A DNA stretch of 64,000 nt from Saccharothrix sp. NRRL B-16348 (GTDB taxonomy: Bacteria > Actinomycetota > Actinomycetes > Mycobacteriales > Pseudonocardiaceae). The notes under the pieces were generated by a model that saw only the letters and a program-made list of their open reading frames with translations, was not told the DNA's origin and searched no databases. Within the stretch, counting starts at the first letter, position 1, and every line of letters begins with the position of its first letter. The position numbers were made by a program, and so were the translations under genes. The stretch spans positions 124,001 through 188,000 of the forward strand of contig NZ_LGED01000217.1 of the NCBI RefSeq assembly GCF_001280085.1. The letters run 5' to 3'. This document shows positions 1-9,027 of this stretch, piece after piece.

Positions 1-368
1 GGTTCTCGGCGGGTGTGCCGTGGCGGATCAACCTGGTCACCTACGACACGCCGGTGCTGTCGAACGCGACCGGGACGACGAGCGCGTTCGCCGTCCCGAC
101 CCAGTTCCGCGGCGACCAGTTGGCCACGATGGAGGCCAAGTACGCGGACGGCAGCAACGCCGGACCGCACAACTGGACCTCCTTCAAGGAGTTCGACGTC
201 ACGTTCGCGCCGAACTACACCGCGAACACCACGACGTTGAAGCCGGAGTTCTTCGCCGAGGTCACGGACGGCTCGCGGGTGACGCTGACGTTCCACTACT
301 GGAGCGGCGCCAAGGTGACCTACTACGTCACCAAGTCCGGCACGTCGGTCACCGGCTCCACCGCCTGA
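1..368 (+). CDS. C-terminal end of a secreted protein, X2/Ig-like carbohydrate-binding type (partial)
   Basis: The reading frame is open from base 3 and its true start lies left of the window. The 121 visible residues form a beta-rich module (NWTSFKEFDV, VTLTFHYWSG) ending in a Ser/Thr-rich tail. It resembles the X2/Ig-like modules found at the C-terminus of actinomycete cellulases and other secreted glycosidases. That resemblance is from memory and the catalytic part cannot be seen. A perfect hairpin follows the stop, so this is the last gene of its transcript. GTG at 15 is an internal Val codon, not a start. Confidence 0.55.
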   Translation, partial: FSAGVPWRINLVTYDTPVLSNATGTTSAFAVPTQFRGDQLATMEAKYADGSNAGPHNWTSFKEFDVTFAPNYTANTTTLKPEFFAEVTDGSRVTLTFHYWSGAKVTYYVTKSGTSVTGSTA

Positions 369-384
369 CCGTCGCGCACGACAG

Positions 385-420
385 CCGGCGGCCCGGAGCA
401 CACCCGCTCCGGGCCGCCGG
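385..420 (+). terminator. Strong GC-rich hairpin terminator
   Basis: Perfect 15-bp inverted repeat (385-399 with 406-420, arm CCGGCGGCCCGGAGC) with a 6-nt loop, 16 bases after the stop of the partial gene. There is no T-run, as usual for actinomycete terminators. Confidence 0.8.
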
Positions 421-560
421 TTCGCGGTTCAGGGCTGGTCGCTGAGGAGGGCACGCACGCGGGCAAGATCGTCGTGACGGTCCAGTGCCCTCGTCCGCGG
501 TGTCGACGCACGAGTAGTCGTACTCATGCGCGGCGCCGGGTGGTCGGCGAGACTGGCCGC

Positions 561-884
561 GTGATCGAGGTCGAGCAGCGGAAACGGCCCGGAGTGGCGT
601 TCGCGGGTTTCCTGGTGCCGTTCGCGCTCCAGGTGGCGGTGATGGTCGCGTTCCGGGGGCAGTACTTCGCGGACGCGGGCTGGCGTGGTGGGGAGTACGC
701 GTACGCGTTCATCGGGGTCGCGGTCGGCTCGATCGTGCTGGGGTGCGTGTTCAAGTTCCTGCGTCCGCCCTGGAACTCGGTCGGCACCGGGCTGGTGCTC
801 GCGGGCACGCTCGGCTTCGTGATCGTCCTCGCGGTCCTGGCGGTGGTCCTCGTCGCCCTCTCGCAGTGGGGTTCGACCGGCTAA
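561..884 (+). CDS. Small integral membrane protein, about 107 aa
   Basis: I do not recognise a family. From the GTG at 561 the protein has a short charged N-terminus (VIEVEQRKRPG) and three hydrophobic segments: about residues 12-30, 45-65 and 75-100. The middle loop contains FKFLRPPWNS. The longer ORF back to 474 adds an Arg-rich stretch that looks non-coding, so 561 is preferred. It stands alone between a terminator and the P450 promoter region. Confidence 0.6.
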   Translation: MIEVEQRKRPGVAFAGFLVPFALQVAVMVAFRGQYFADAGWRGGEYAYAFIGVAVGSIVLGCVFKFLRPPWNSVGTGLVLAGTLGFVIVLAVLAVVLVALSQWGSTG

Positions 885-889
885 CACCG

Positions 890-933
890 GTGTCAGAGCC
901 GTGTCAGACCGGTGTCAGCGCGGTGTCCGGCGG
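890..933 (+). promoter_or_regulatory. Four direct heptamers in exact 11-bp register (SARP-type operator)
   Basis: GTGTCAG occurs at 890, 901 and 912, and GTGTCCG at 923, each exactly 11 bp apart. The array lies 45-88 bp before the P450 ATG. SARP regulators bind heptameric direct repeats with 11-bp periodicity next to the -10 region. GATCGT at 940-945 is a possible -10. The repeats are seen; the SARP assignment is an inference, and no SARP gene is present in the window. Confidence 0.55.
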
Positions 934-977
934 GTCGGTGATCGTGGTCGCGACACCCACCACGAGAGGAACTTCCG

Positions 978-2204
978 ATGAGTCGCCAGGTTCCCGTCCC
1001 GCACGGCCTGCCCATGGAGCGCGACGCGGGCCCCTTCGACCCGCCCCGCCGGATCACCGAGCTGCGCGAAGGCCGCCCGGTCAGCCCGATGATCTTCCCG
1101 GACGGTCACGAGGGCTGGCTGGTCACCGGCTACGACGAGGTCCGCAAGCTCATGGCCGACACCCGGTTCAGCTCGCGCCAGGACATCGGCATCGTCCACG
1201 TGCCGTACGAGACGCCCGGCATGCCCGCGGCGACCGAGCCGTCACCGCAGCTGCCGGGCCTGTTCATCAGCATGGACCCGCCGGACCACACCCGGCTGCG
1301 GCGCATGCTCACCGGCGCCTTCACCGTCAAGCGCATGAAGCAGCTCGAAGAGCACATCGCCGACATCGTCGAGCGGCAGCTGGACGAGCTGGCGGGCCTC
1401 CCCCAGCCGGTCGACCTGGTGACGGCGTTCGCGCTGCCGGTGCCGTCGCTGGTGATCTGCGAGCTGCTCGGCGTGCCCTACGCGGACCGGGAGAACTTCC
1501 AGGTCAACTCCTCCAAGTTCCTGGAGAAGGACGTGGTGCTCGACGAGAAGATGGCCGCGTTCGGCGCGATGAACGCCTACCTGGCCGACCTGGTCACGCG
1601 CAAGCGCGCCGAGCCCGGCGAGGACCTGCTGTCCGACCTGGCCCGGCACGACGACCTCACCGTGGAGGAGCTGACCGGCATCGCGTTCCTGTTGCTGCTC
1701 GCGGGCCACGAGACCACCGCGAACATGCTGTCGCTCGGCACGTTCGCGCTCCTGGAACACCCCGAGCAGCTGGCGGCCCTGCACGCCGACCCGGAGCTGC
1801 TGCCCGGCGCCGTCGAGGAGCTCATGCGCTACCTGTCCGTCGCCGACATCTTCTACCGCTACGCCACGGAGGACATCGAGCTCGGCGGTGAGACGATCCC
1901 CGAGGGCTCGACCGTCGTCGTCTCGCTGCTGGCCGCCAACCACGACCCGCGGCGCTTCGAGAACCCCGACGCGCTGGACGTCCACCGCAACGCGCGGGGT
2001 CACCTGTCGTTCGGCCACGGCATCCACCAGTGCCTCGGCCAGCAACTGGCCCGCATCGAGATGCGCGCCGGGTTCGGCGGGCTGCTGCGCCGCTTCCCGA
2101 CCCTGCGGCTCGCCGTACCCGCCGACGAGGTGAAGCTCAAGACCGACATGAACATCTACGGCGTGCACGAGCTGCCGGTCACGTGGACGGAGACGGCCGG
2201 GTAA
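978..2204 (+). CDS. Cytochrome P450, 408 aa
   Basis: Soluble bacterial class I P450, a haem monooxygenase that needs a separate ferredoxin and reductase; neither is nearby. All family signatures are present: the I-helix AGHETT at about residues 242-247, the K-helix motif in VEELMRY, and the haem loop FGHGIHQCLG with the thiolate Cys at about residue 352. Length is normal. The ATG at 978 has an AGAGGA ribosome site 7 bases upstream. The substrate cannot be told from sequence. An MFS exporter gene follows 95 bases later on the same strand, which suggests secondary-metabolite tailoring plus export. The upstream heptamer array suggests pathway-type control. Confidence 0.95.
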   Translation: MSRQVPVPHGLPMERDAGPFDPPRRITELREGRPVSPMIFPDGHEGWLVTGYDEVRKLMADTRFSSRQDIGIVHVPYETPGMPAATEPSPQLPGLFISMDPPDHTRLRRMLTGAFTVKRMKQLEEHIADIVERQLDELAGLPQPVDLVTAFALPVPSLVICELLGVPYADRENFQVNSSKFLEKDVVLDEKMAAFGAMNAYLADLVTRKRAEPGEDLLSDLARHDDLTVEELTGIAFLLLLAGHETTANMLSLGTFALLEHPEQLAALHADPELLPGAVEELMRYLSVADIFYRYATEDIELGGETIPEGSTVVVSLLAANHDPRRFENPDALDVHRNARGHLSFGHGIHQCLGQQLARIEMRAGFGGLLRRFPTLRLAVPADEVKLKTDMNIYGVHELPVTWTETAG

Positions 2205-2299
2205 GCGCCCGGAGGACCGCACCCGGGAAGAAGACTTCCGGGGCGACCGGTCGACATGCTCGGGTGCCGGAGTGCCGTGCCGTCGGACAGGAGCCGCCA

Positions 2300-3718
2300 G
2301 TGGCAGAGGACCGGTCCGTGGGCGCGGGAGAGCGGTGGGTGCTGGCGCTGGCCTCGGTCGGCTCCTTCATGGTGGTGCTCGACCTGCTGGCCGTCGCGAC
2401 CGCGCTCACCGCGATCCAGCGTGACCTCGGCGCGTCCATGGCGGACCTCGAGTGGACCATCAACGCGTACACGCTGAGCTTCGCCGTCCTGCTGATGACG
2501 GGTGCGTCCCTGGGTGACCGGTTCGGCCGGCGGCGGCTGTTCGCGGGCGGGCTCGGGTTGTTCTCGCTGGCCTCGGCGGCCTGCGCGCTGGCGCCGTCGG
2601 CCGGGGCGCTGATCGCCGCGCGCACCGTCCAGGGCGTCGGCGCGGCCATCGTGATGCCGCTCGCGCTCGGCCTGCTGAACGCCACGTTCCCGCCGCGGCG
2701 CCGCGGCTGGGCGCTCGGCATCTACGGCGGCGTCACGGGCCTGGCGGCGCTGCTCGGCCCGGTCGTCGGCGGCGTGCTCACCCAGGGCCTGGCCTGGGAG
2801 TCGATCTTCTGGCTCAACGTCCCGATCGGTCTCGTGGCCATCCCGCTGGTGCTGGCCCGCGTGAAGGAGAGCTTCGGCGCGGGCGCCGCGATCGACCTGC
2901 CCGGCCTGCTGCTGTTCAGCGTCGCCGCGGTGGGCCTGGTCTGGGGTTTGGTCCGCGCCGAGGCCGCGGGGTGGGGCAGCGCGGAGGTCGTCGGCGCGCT
3001 CGTGGGCGGCGCGGTGTTCGCGGGGCTGTTCGTGCTGCGGCAGACCCGTGCCGCCACGCCGATGCTGCCCGTGCGCCTGTTCCGGTCGCGCGCGTTCGCC
3101 GCGGGCAACGCCGTCATCTTCCTCCTCAACGGCTCGCTGACCGGCGCGATCTTCTTCATCGCCCAGTACCTCCAGGTCGCGCTCGGCCACGATCCGCTGG
3201 AGGCGGGCCTGCGCCTGCTCCCGTGGGGCCTGGCGCCGTTCCTGATCGCGCCGCGGGCGGGCGCGCTCGCCGACCGGCTCGGCGAACGCCCGCTCGTCCT
3301 GGCCGGTCTGACGTCGCAGTCGCTCGGCCTGGCGTGGCTGGCCCTCGTGTCGACCCACGACGCCGGGTACCTGTCGCTCGTCGGGCCCATGGCGCTGGGC
3401 GGCATCGGCTTCGCCCTGGCGATCCCGGCGGTGACCAAGGCGGTGGTCAGCTCCGGCGCGGCGGGTGACATCGGCAAGGCGTCGGGCGCGTTCAGCACCA
3501 TGCGGCAACTGGGCGCGGCCTTCGGCATCGCCATCCTGGCCGCCGCCTTCAGCGCCTCGGGCACGTACGCCTCGGCGTCCTCGTTCACCGACGGCTTCCG
3601 GCCGGCGATCGCCGTCGCCGCGGGCCTGACCTTGCTGGGCGTGGTCTTCGCCGCGCTGCTCCCGAAAACAACCCGACCGCGCGCCGAGGTGGAGACCGTC
3701 AGCGGCCAGGCCTCGTAG
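2300..3718 (+). CDS. MFS drug/metabolite exporter, DHA2 (14-TM) type
   Basis: A 472-aa membrane carrier. It has the first-loop signature GDRFGRRRLF (motif A), LDLLAVATALTAIQRDL in helix 1, and a helix 5 GLAALLGPVVGGVLT matching motif C of drug:H+ antiporters. Hydrophobicity fits 14 helices. The start is GTG 2300, preceded by GGACAGGAG at 2285-2293. The longer open frame to 2030 overlaps the P450 and is a shadow. Likely exports a product made with the adjacent P450; that link is inferred from proximity only. Confidence 0.9.
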   Translation: MAEDRSVGAGERWVLALASVGSFMVVLDLLAVATALTAIQRDLGASMADLEWTINAYTLSFAVLLMTGASLGDRFGRRRLFAGGLGLFSLASAACALAPSAGALIAARTVQGVGAAIVMPLALGLLNATFPPRRRGWALGIYGGVTGLAALLGPVVGGVLTQGLAWESIFWLNVPIGLVAIPLVLARVKESFGAGAAIDLPGLLLFSVAAVGLVWGLVRAEAAGWGSAEVVGALVGGAVFAGLFVLRQTRAATPMLPVRLFRSRAFAAGNAVIFLLNGSLTGAIFFIAQYLQVALGHDPLEAGLRLLPWGLAPFLIAPRAGALADRLGERPLVLAGLTSQSLGLAWLALVSTHDAGYLSLVGPMALGGIGFALAIPAVTKAVVSSGAAGDIGKASGAFSTMRQLGAAFGIAILAAAFSASGTYASASSFTDGFRPAIAVAAGLTLLGVVFAALLPKTTRPRAEVETVSGQAS

Positions 3719-3785
3719 CGAGGTGACGGTGAGATCGGTGCCGAACGGCCTGCGGCCGGTGTCGGCGCACTGGTAGAACGTCGCC

Positions 3786-4196
3786 ATGAGCTACCGGTTC
3801 GTCGCCCGCGCGGTCGGCGTGGAGATCGACCCTGACGGCTACTTCATCGAGGCCGGTGTCGCGGAGGGTCCGGACGGCAGCGGCTTCGTCCTCCTCTTCA
3901 TGTGCGACGGCGCGGAGCCCGACGAGCAGGACGTGTCGCTCGGGCTCGACACCCACTGCGTGGTCACGGCCGACCAGGGCACCGCCTACGGCTGCGTGCG
4001 GGAGGCGGTGCTGACCGACGACGTGCTCCGGGTGTCGCTCGACCCCTCGTCGCTGGACGCGCTGCGCCTGGAGGACGCCGAGATCGAGGCGGTCCTCGAA
4101 GCGCCGGCCGAGGACATCGCCCGGTTCCGGGAGGTGCTCGCCCGTGTGCTGGCGTACGGGCGCGAAGACGCACGGCCGGTGCGCGTCGCCATCTGA
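3786..4196 (+). CDS. Imm10-family immunity protein (orphan)
   Basis: 136 aa. The start SYRFVARAVGVEIDPDGYF, the core LGLDTHCVVT and YGCVREAVL, and the end AYGREDARPVRVAI match the Imm10 family as I know it from actinomycetes. Imm10 proteins neutralise polymorphic or contact-dependent toxins. No toxin gene is next to it, so it is an orphan defence gene. It lies between the MFS exporter and a DinB-like gene, both on the same strand but with separate spacing. Confidence 0.75.
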   Translation: MSYRFVARAVGVEIDPDGYFIEAGVAEGPDGSGFVLLFMCDGAEPDEQDVSLGLDTHCVVTADQGTAYGCVREAVLTDDVLRVSLDPSSLDALRLEDAEIEAVLEAPAEDIARFREVLARVLAYGREDARPVRVAI

Positions 4197-4295
4197 GCGT
4201 CCGCCGCGGCTCGTGGCGGCGCGGTCCTGTGCTCAGCCGGGCACGGGATCGATATTCGATTGCGCCGCTCGCGCCGGGCCGGTGAGGATCGGTCG

Positions 4296-4868
4296 ATGAC
4301 GGAGGACGGCGGGGCCCTTCCCGAGCGGACGTTCGGCTGGTCGGACATGTGGGCCGAGCCCGAGGCCGACCCGCGCGAGGTCGGCGGGCCGTACGCCGGC
4401 GAACGGTCGACCCTCGTCCGGCACCTGCGCAACCAGCGGCTGACGTTGGAGTTGAAGTGCTCCGGGTTGGCCGCGGAGGACTTGGCGCGACGCTCGGTGC
4501 CGCCGTCGGACCTGTCGCTGCTCGGGCTCGTGCGGCACCTGGCGGAGGTCGAGCAGTACTGGTTCCGGCGGGTGATGGCGGCTGAGGACGTCACGCCGCA
4601 CTACACCTCCGCGGCCGTCGCGTTCGGTGAGGCGACGGCCGATCCCGAGGTGGTGGAGGACGCGTGGGCCACGTGGCGGGCCGAGGTGGCCTTCGCCGAG
4701 CGGTTCGTGGCCGAGGCGCCGGACCTGGACGTCCTCGGCTCCGGCAACCCGGAGCACGCCCCGATCCCGTTGCGCGACGTCCTGGTGCACATGATCGAGG
4801 AGTACGCCCGGCACAACGGCCACGCCGACCTCATCCGCGAGCGCGTCGACGGCCGGGTGGGTCAGTAG
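4296..4868 (+). CDS. DinB/DUF664-family protein
   Basis: 190 aa four-helix-bundle protein of the DinB/DUF664 superfamily (metal-dependent, thiol-transferase-like enzymes). Visible signatures are SLLGLVRHLAEVEQYWF and the C-terminal HMIEEYARHNGHADLIRE, which carry the typical metal-binding histidines. ATG 4296 follows GTGAGGA at 4282-4288. The ORF extending to 4260 would overlap that ribosome site. It ends 4 bases before the end of the convergent GH95 gene. The substrate is unknown. Confidence 0.85.
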   Translation: MTEDGGALPERTFGWSDMWAEPEADPREVGGPYAGERSTLVRHLRNQRLTLELKCSGLAAEDLARRSVPPSDLSLLGLVRHLAEVEQYWFRRVMAAEDVTPHYTSAAVAFGEATADPEVVEDAWATWRAEVAFAERFVAEAPDLDVLGSGNPEHAPIPLRDVLVHMIEEYARHNGHADLIRERVDGRVGQ

Positions 4869-4872
4869 GGCG

Positions 4873-7275
4873 TCACCGGGCCGTGGCCACGTAGCGGTGT
4901 CCCGCACGGGCGGTGAAGGTGATCGAGTCGCCGTCCGCGCGGGCAGGCACCTGGCGGCCCGTTCGGGCGTCCACGAGGTCGTGGGCGGCGCCGAAGAGGG
5001 TGCTGCGGGCCGTGACGGGGCCGTCCTGGCCGGTGGTCAGGGCGATCTCCCGGGCCACGCCGTCGGACCACCGGACGTCGACCGTGACGTCACCGCGGGC
5101 GCGCAGGCCCGCGTACGAGCCGGCAGGCCAGTCGCCGGGCAGGGCGGGCAGCACGTGCACCACGCCGTCCTGGCTCTGCAGCAGCATTTCCGCCACGCCG
5201 GACGTCGCGCCGAAGTTGCCGTCGATCTGGAACGGCGGGTGGGTGTCCCAGAGGTTCGCGGTGGTGCTGCCGATCAGCTGCTCGGCCAGCATCCTGTGCG
5301 CGTGGTCGCCGTCGAGGAGCCGCGCCCAGAAGTTGATCTTCCAGGCCTTGCTCCACCCGGTGCCGCCGTCGCCGCGCGCGGTCAGCGAGGTCCGCGCGGC
5401 GGTGGCGAGGTCCGGGGTCTTGAGCGGGCTGATCCCGTTGCCGGGGAACAGCGCGAACAGGTGCGAGACGTGCCGGTGGGTGTTGGCGGGGTCGTCCCAG
5501 TCCTCCTTCCACTCCTGCAGCTGGCCCCACGAGCCGATCCGCGTGCCGGGGTCGAGCCGGTCGAGCGCCTTGCGCACCTCGGCACCGAACGCGGTGTCGC
5601 CCACGACGTCGGCGGTGGAGACGACGTTGGCGAACAGCTGCCGGACGATCTGCTGCGACATCGCCGCGCCCGCGGAGAAGTCGCCGTGCTCGGGCGAGTA
5701 GCTGGGCGTGACGACGAGCCTGCCGTCGCGCGGGTCCACCTTCAGCCCGTCGAGCCAGAACTGGGCGAGCCCCTTCAGCACCGGGTACGCCCGCTCGCGC
5801 AGGAACCGGCGGTCGCCGGTGAACAGGTAGTGCTCGAAGTAGTGCTGCGCCAGCCACGCGCCCGCTTCCGGGAACCAGAACGCCGTCGCCCAGTCGTGCA
5901 CACCGGTGAACCCGAACGGGTTGGTCTCGTTGTTGACGACCCACCCGCGACCGCCGTGCATCTGCCGGGCCGTGACCTCACCCGGCTCGCGCAGTTCGTC
6001 CACGAAGTCGAACAGCGGCCCGGTGGTCTCGGCGAGGTTCGTCGTCTCGGCGGGCCAGTAGTTCATCTGCAGGTTGATGTTCACGTGGTAGTCGGCGTTC
6101 CACGGCGGCGTCACCGAGTTGTTCCACACGCCTTGCAGGTTCGCGGGCAGGGAGCCGGGCCGTGACGACGCGATCAGCAGGTAGCGGCCGTACTGGAAGT
6201 AGAGGGCTTCCAGCGCCCGCCTGGCCGGCGCCGGCGCGGTGGCGTACCCGCGCAGGAGCTCGTCGGTCGGCACGTCGACCGGCTGCTGCCCGATGTCCAG
6301 CCGCACCCGGTCGAACAACGCGCGGTAGTCGCGCAGGTGGGCGTCCAGGAGCCGGTGCCAGCCCTTCGCGGACGCGGCGTCGACGGTCCGCTGGACGCGT
6401 TCGTGCGGGTCCGTGCCGCGGTAAGTCGGGTAGTCCTCGGCGTAGTCGGTGCCCGCGGCGAACACCAGCACCACGCTGTCGGCGCCGGCCACGGTGAGCG
6501 AGCCGTCGGCGTTGTCGGTGCGCGTGCCGCCCCGGTTGAGCAGCTGGAGCTGCGACTCGAACCGCAGGCCGTTGTCGTGCAGCGCGCCGGTGAACGTGGC
6601 CCGGCCGCCGTGCGCGGTCATCCGCTTCGACCGGTTGTCCGGTGCGGTGATCGCGGCGGTGAACCCGATCCGGCCGGGCCGGTCGGCGGAGAGCCGGGCG
6701 ACGAGCACGCCGTCGGCCCCGGTGGCGAAGTACTCGCGGGTGTACCGCACGCCGTCCGCCTTGTACGACACGGAGGCGACCGCGCGGGACAGGTCGAGGG
6801 CACGCCGGTAGTCCGTGACCTCGGCGGGCGGGTCGGTGAGCGCCAGGCCGAGCTCCCCGAACGGCTGGTAGGCGCCGAAACCGCGCCGCGACTGGCCCAG
6901 CGCCGCCGCGACCGTGTCCGGCGCGACCCGCTGATCACGCTCGATCAGCTCCTGGACACCGGCGAGCGCGTCCGGCCGCGGGTCGGTCCAGTTGCCGAAG
7001 TCGTAGCCCTGCGCCGAGCCGGGGCCACCGGTCCACAACGTCTTCTCGTTGAGCTGGATCCGTTCCCGGGCCACGGTGCCGAACACGCCTCCGCCGAGCG
7101 CGCCGCTGCCGATGGGCAGCGACTCGCGCTCCCAGTCGGCGGCCGGCTCGTCGTACCAGAGCGTGAGCGTCCGATGGTCCACCGCGGCTACCGCCTCATC
7201 CTCGTCGGGCGCGGCGACGCCGAAGGCCAGACCCGCGACGACGACCGCTGCCACACTCCTGCGTGCCCGTTTCAT
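4873..7275 (-). CDS. Secreted glycoside hydrolase family 95 (alpha-L-fucosidase/alpha-L-galactosidase type)
   Basis: 800 aa with an N-terminal signal peptide (KRARRSVAAVVVAGLAFG). Inverting GH95 enzymes cleave alpha-linked L-fucose or L-galactose from plant or host glycans. The N-terminal beta domain begins WYDEPAADWERESLPIGSG. The catalytic (alpha/alpha)6 barrel has NADYHVNINLQMNYWP near residue 392 (the Asn pair that activates water), SYSPEHG near 528 (general acid Glu region) and FQIDGNFG near 685 (Asp). Length is normal for the family. It is a single gene divergent from the molybdenum hydroxylase operon, with its own promoter region to the right. Confidence 0.93.
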   Translation of the reverse strand: MKRARRSVAAVVVAGLAFGVAAPDEDEAVAAVDHRTLTLWYDEPAADWERESLPIGSGALGGGVFGTVARERIQLNEKTLWTGGPGSAQGYDFGNWTDPRPDALAGVQELIERDQRVAPDTVAAALGQSRRGFGAYQPFGELGLALTDPPAEVTDYRRALDLSRAVASVSYKADGVRYTREYFATGADGVLVARLSADRPGRIGFTAAITAPDNRSKRMTAHGGRATFTGALHDNGLRFESQLQLLNRGGTRTDNADGSLTVAGADSVVLVFAAGTDYAEDYPTYRGTDPHERVQRTVDAASAKGWHRLLDAHLRDYRALFDRVRLDIGQQPVDVPTDELLRGYATAPAPARRALEALYFQYGRYLLIASSRPGSLPANLQGVWNNSVTPPWNADYHVNINLQMNYWPAETTNLAETTGPLFDFVDELREPGEVTARQMHGGRGWVVNNETNPFGFTGVHDWATAFWFPEAGAWLAQHYFEHYLFTGDRRFLRERAYPVLKGLAQFWLDGLKVDPRDGRLVVTPSYSPEHGDFSAGAAMSQQIVRQLFANVVSTADVVGDTAFGAEVRKALDRLDPGTRIGSWGQLQEWKEDWDDPANTHRHVSHLFALFPGNGISPLKTPDLATAARTSLTARGDGGTGWSKAWKINFWARLLDGDHAHRMLAEQLIGSTTANLWDTHPPFQIDGNFGATSGVAEMLLQSQDGVVHVLPALPGDWPAGSYAGLRARGDVTVDVRWSDGVAREIALTTGQDGPVTARSTLFGAAHDLVDARTGRQVPARADGDSITFTARAGHRYVATAR

Positions 7276-7537
7276 GCGTCCTCCACGACCGAACGGCGGT
7301 ACCCGCGGGCGGCGGTCGCGGACGGTGGCGACGATAACAAGACATCCGAGCTATCGGAACCCTACCGTGAGGCCACGCCCGGCTTTCCGTAGTGGGACGG
7401 CTTCGATCACTACACACCGTGACAGCGACGCATGCCAGGTTCGCGATACATCGGATGGGTCTGCGGTCGGTGGTGACGCGTTTCCCTCGCCAAGCGACGG
7501 GAAGCCCAAGGGGACGCCGAGTCGGAGGAGCCGGGCC
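7276..7537. promoter_or_regulatory. Divergent promoter region with TCCGAgctaTCGGA palindrome
   Basis: 262 bp between the GH95 gene (leftward) and the hydroxylase operon (rightward). It holds an inverted repeat TCCGA-GCTA-TCGGA at 7345-7358 inside an unusually AT-rich patch (7330-7365). This could be an operator for GH95. A ribosome site GGAGGAG at 7524-7530 decides the GTG start at 7538. Confidence 0.4.
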
Positions 7538-8041
7538 GTGGACGGTGAGATCGAACTGCGCGTGGACGGGCGGCGCAGGCGGTTGCGCGTGGACACCAGG
7601 ACGACGTTGCTGGACGCGTTGCGCGACGGGATCGGGGCGAACGCGCCCAAGAAGGGCTGCGACCACGGCCAGTGCGGCGCGTGCACCGTGCTGCTCGACG
7701 GGCGGCGGGCGATCACGTGCCTGACGTTCGCGGTGGCGCACGACGGGACGGAGGTCACCACGGCCGAGGGGCTCGCGGACGGCGAGCGGCTGCACCCCGT
7801 GCAGGAGGCGTTCCTCGAACGGGACGCGTTGCAGTGCGGTTTCTGCACGCCGGGGCAGGTGTGCTCGGCGATCGGGGTGCTGGACGAGGCGGCGGCCGGT
7901 CACCCGAGCGTGGTCACCGAGGACCTGACCGGGCCGGTGGAGCTGACCGACGACGAGATCCGCGAGCGGATGAGCGGCAACCTCTGCCGGTGCGGCGCGT
8001 ACGTCGCCATCGTGGACGCGGTGCGGGACGGCGCGCGGTGA
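7538..8041 (+). CDS. Molybdenum hydroxylase, [2Fe-2S] small subunit
   Basis: 167 aa. It carries electrons from the Mo site through two [2Fe-2S] clusters to the FAD subunit. The plant-ferredoxin-type domain has GCDHGQCGACTVL (Cys 41, 46, 49) with a fourth Cys in AITCLTF. The alpha-helical second domain has QCGFCTPGQ and MSGNLCRCGAY. It starts at GTG 7538 after GGAGGAG. The larger ORF to 7049 overlaps the GH95 gene antisense and is rejected. The stop overlaps the next ATG by one base, marking a three-gene operon. No Tat signal is visible from this start, so the enzyme is probably cytoplasmic. Confidence 0.93.
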   Translation: MDGEIELRVDGRRRRLRVDTRTTLLDALRDGIGANAPKKGCDHGQCGACTVLLDGRRAITCLTFAVAHDGTEVTTAEGLADGERLHPVQEAFLERDALQCGFCTPGQVCSAIGVLDEAAAGHPSVVTEDLTGPVELTDDEIRERMSGNLCRCGAYVAIVDAVRDGAR

Positions 8042-9027
8042 TGCCGTTCGACTACCGGCGCGCGCCCGACCCCGAGGGCGCCGTCGCCGCCGCGACCGGG
8101 TGGCCCGGCGTCGCGTTCCTCGCCGGTGGGACCAACCTGGTCGACCACATGAAGCTCGGCCTCGCCGCGCCCGACGTGCTGGTGGACATCAGCCGGCTGC
8201 CGCTGGACACCGTGGCCGAACTGCCGGACGGCGGGCTGCGGATCGGCGCGACCGTGCGCAACGCCGACCTCGCCGCGCACCCGGTGGTCCGGCGGGACTA
8301 CCCGGTGCTGGCGCGCGCCCTGCTGTCCGGCGCGTCCGGGCAGATCCGGAACCTCGCCACGACCGGCGGGAACCTGCTCCAGCGGACCCGGTGCGTGTAC
8401 TTCCAGGACCTCACCACGCCGTGCAACAAGCGTGAGCCGGGCACGGGGTGCTCGGCGATCGGCGGCTACACGCGGCACCACGCCATCCTGGGCGCGTCCG
8501 CGCACTGCGTGGCCACGCACCCGTCGGACATGGCGGTGGCGATGGCCGCGCTCGACGCCCAGGTGGCCGTGCTCGGCCCGGCGGGGCGGCGGGTGGTCCC
8601 GCTGGTCGAGCTGCACCGGCTGCCCGGCGAGGAGCCGCACCGCGACACCGTGCTGTCCCCGTCGGACCTGATCACGTCGGTGGACCTGCCGCCGTTGCCA
8701 CCGGGCACGCGGTCGCAGTACCGGAAGGTGCGCGACCGGGCGTCGTTCGCGTTCGCGCTGGTGTCCGTCGCGGCCGTGCTGCGGGTGGAGGACGGCGTGG
8801 TGCGGGACGCGCGGATCGCGCTCGGCGGTGTCGCGCACAAGCCGTGGCGGGCACGGCGGGCGGAGGACGTGCTGCTCGGCTCACCGGCCGACGAGGAGGT
8901 CTTCCGGCGGGCGATCGACGCGGAACTCGCGGGCGCGGCGCCGTTGGAGGGCAACGGGTTCAAGGTGCCGCTGACCCGCAACCTCGCGGTGTCCGCGCTG
9001 CGCGAGCTGAGCCGGGAGGAACGATGA
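8041..9027 (+). CDS. Molybdenum hydroxylase, FAD subunit with PaoB-type [4Fe-4S] insertion
   Basis: 328 aa. The FAD-binding part shows FLAGGTNLVDHMKLG and the ATTGGNLLQRTRC region. Right after it comes a Cys-rich insertion, RCVYFQD...PCNKREPGTGCSA, absent from ordinary xanthine dehydrogenase medium subunits and characteristic of the periplasmic aldehyde oxidase subunit PaoB, where it binds a [4Fe-4S] cluster. The C-terminal CO-dehydrogenase flavoprotein domain is intact. It begins within the stop of the small subunit and overlaps the large subunit by 4 bases. It most likely works as an aldehyde or heteroaromatic dehydrogenase rather than a classical xanthine dehydrogenase. Confidence 0.92.
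   Translation: MPFDYRRAPDPEGAVAAATGWPGVAFLAGGTNLVDHMKLGLAAPDVLVDISRLPLDTVAELPDGGLRIGATVRNADLAAHPVVRRDYPVLARALLSGASGQIRNLATTGGNLLQRTRCVYFQDLTTPCNKREPGTGCSAIGGYTRHHAILGASAHCVATHPSDMAVAMAALDAQVAVLGPAGRRVVPLVELHRLPGEEPHRDTVLSPSDLITSVDLPPLPPGTRSQYRKVRDRASFAFALVSVAAVLRVEDGVVRDARIALGGVAHKPWRARRAEDVLLGSPADEEVFRRAIDAELAGAAPLEGNGFKVPLTRNLAVSALRELSREER

Noticed and set aside
2156..3787. 543-aa minus-strand open frame over the MFS gene
   Set aside because: Low-complexity composition, antisense to a proper 14-helix transporter.
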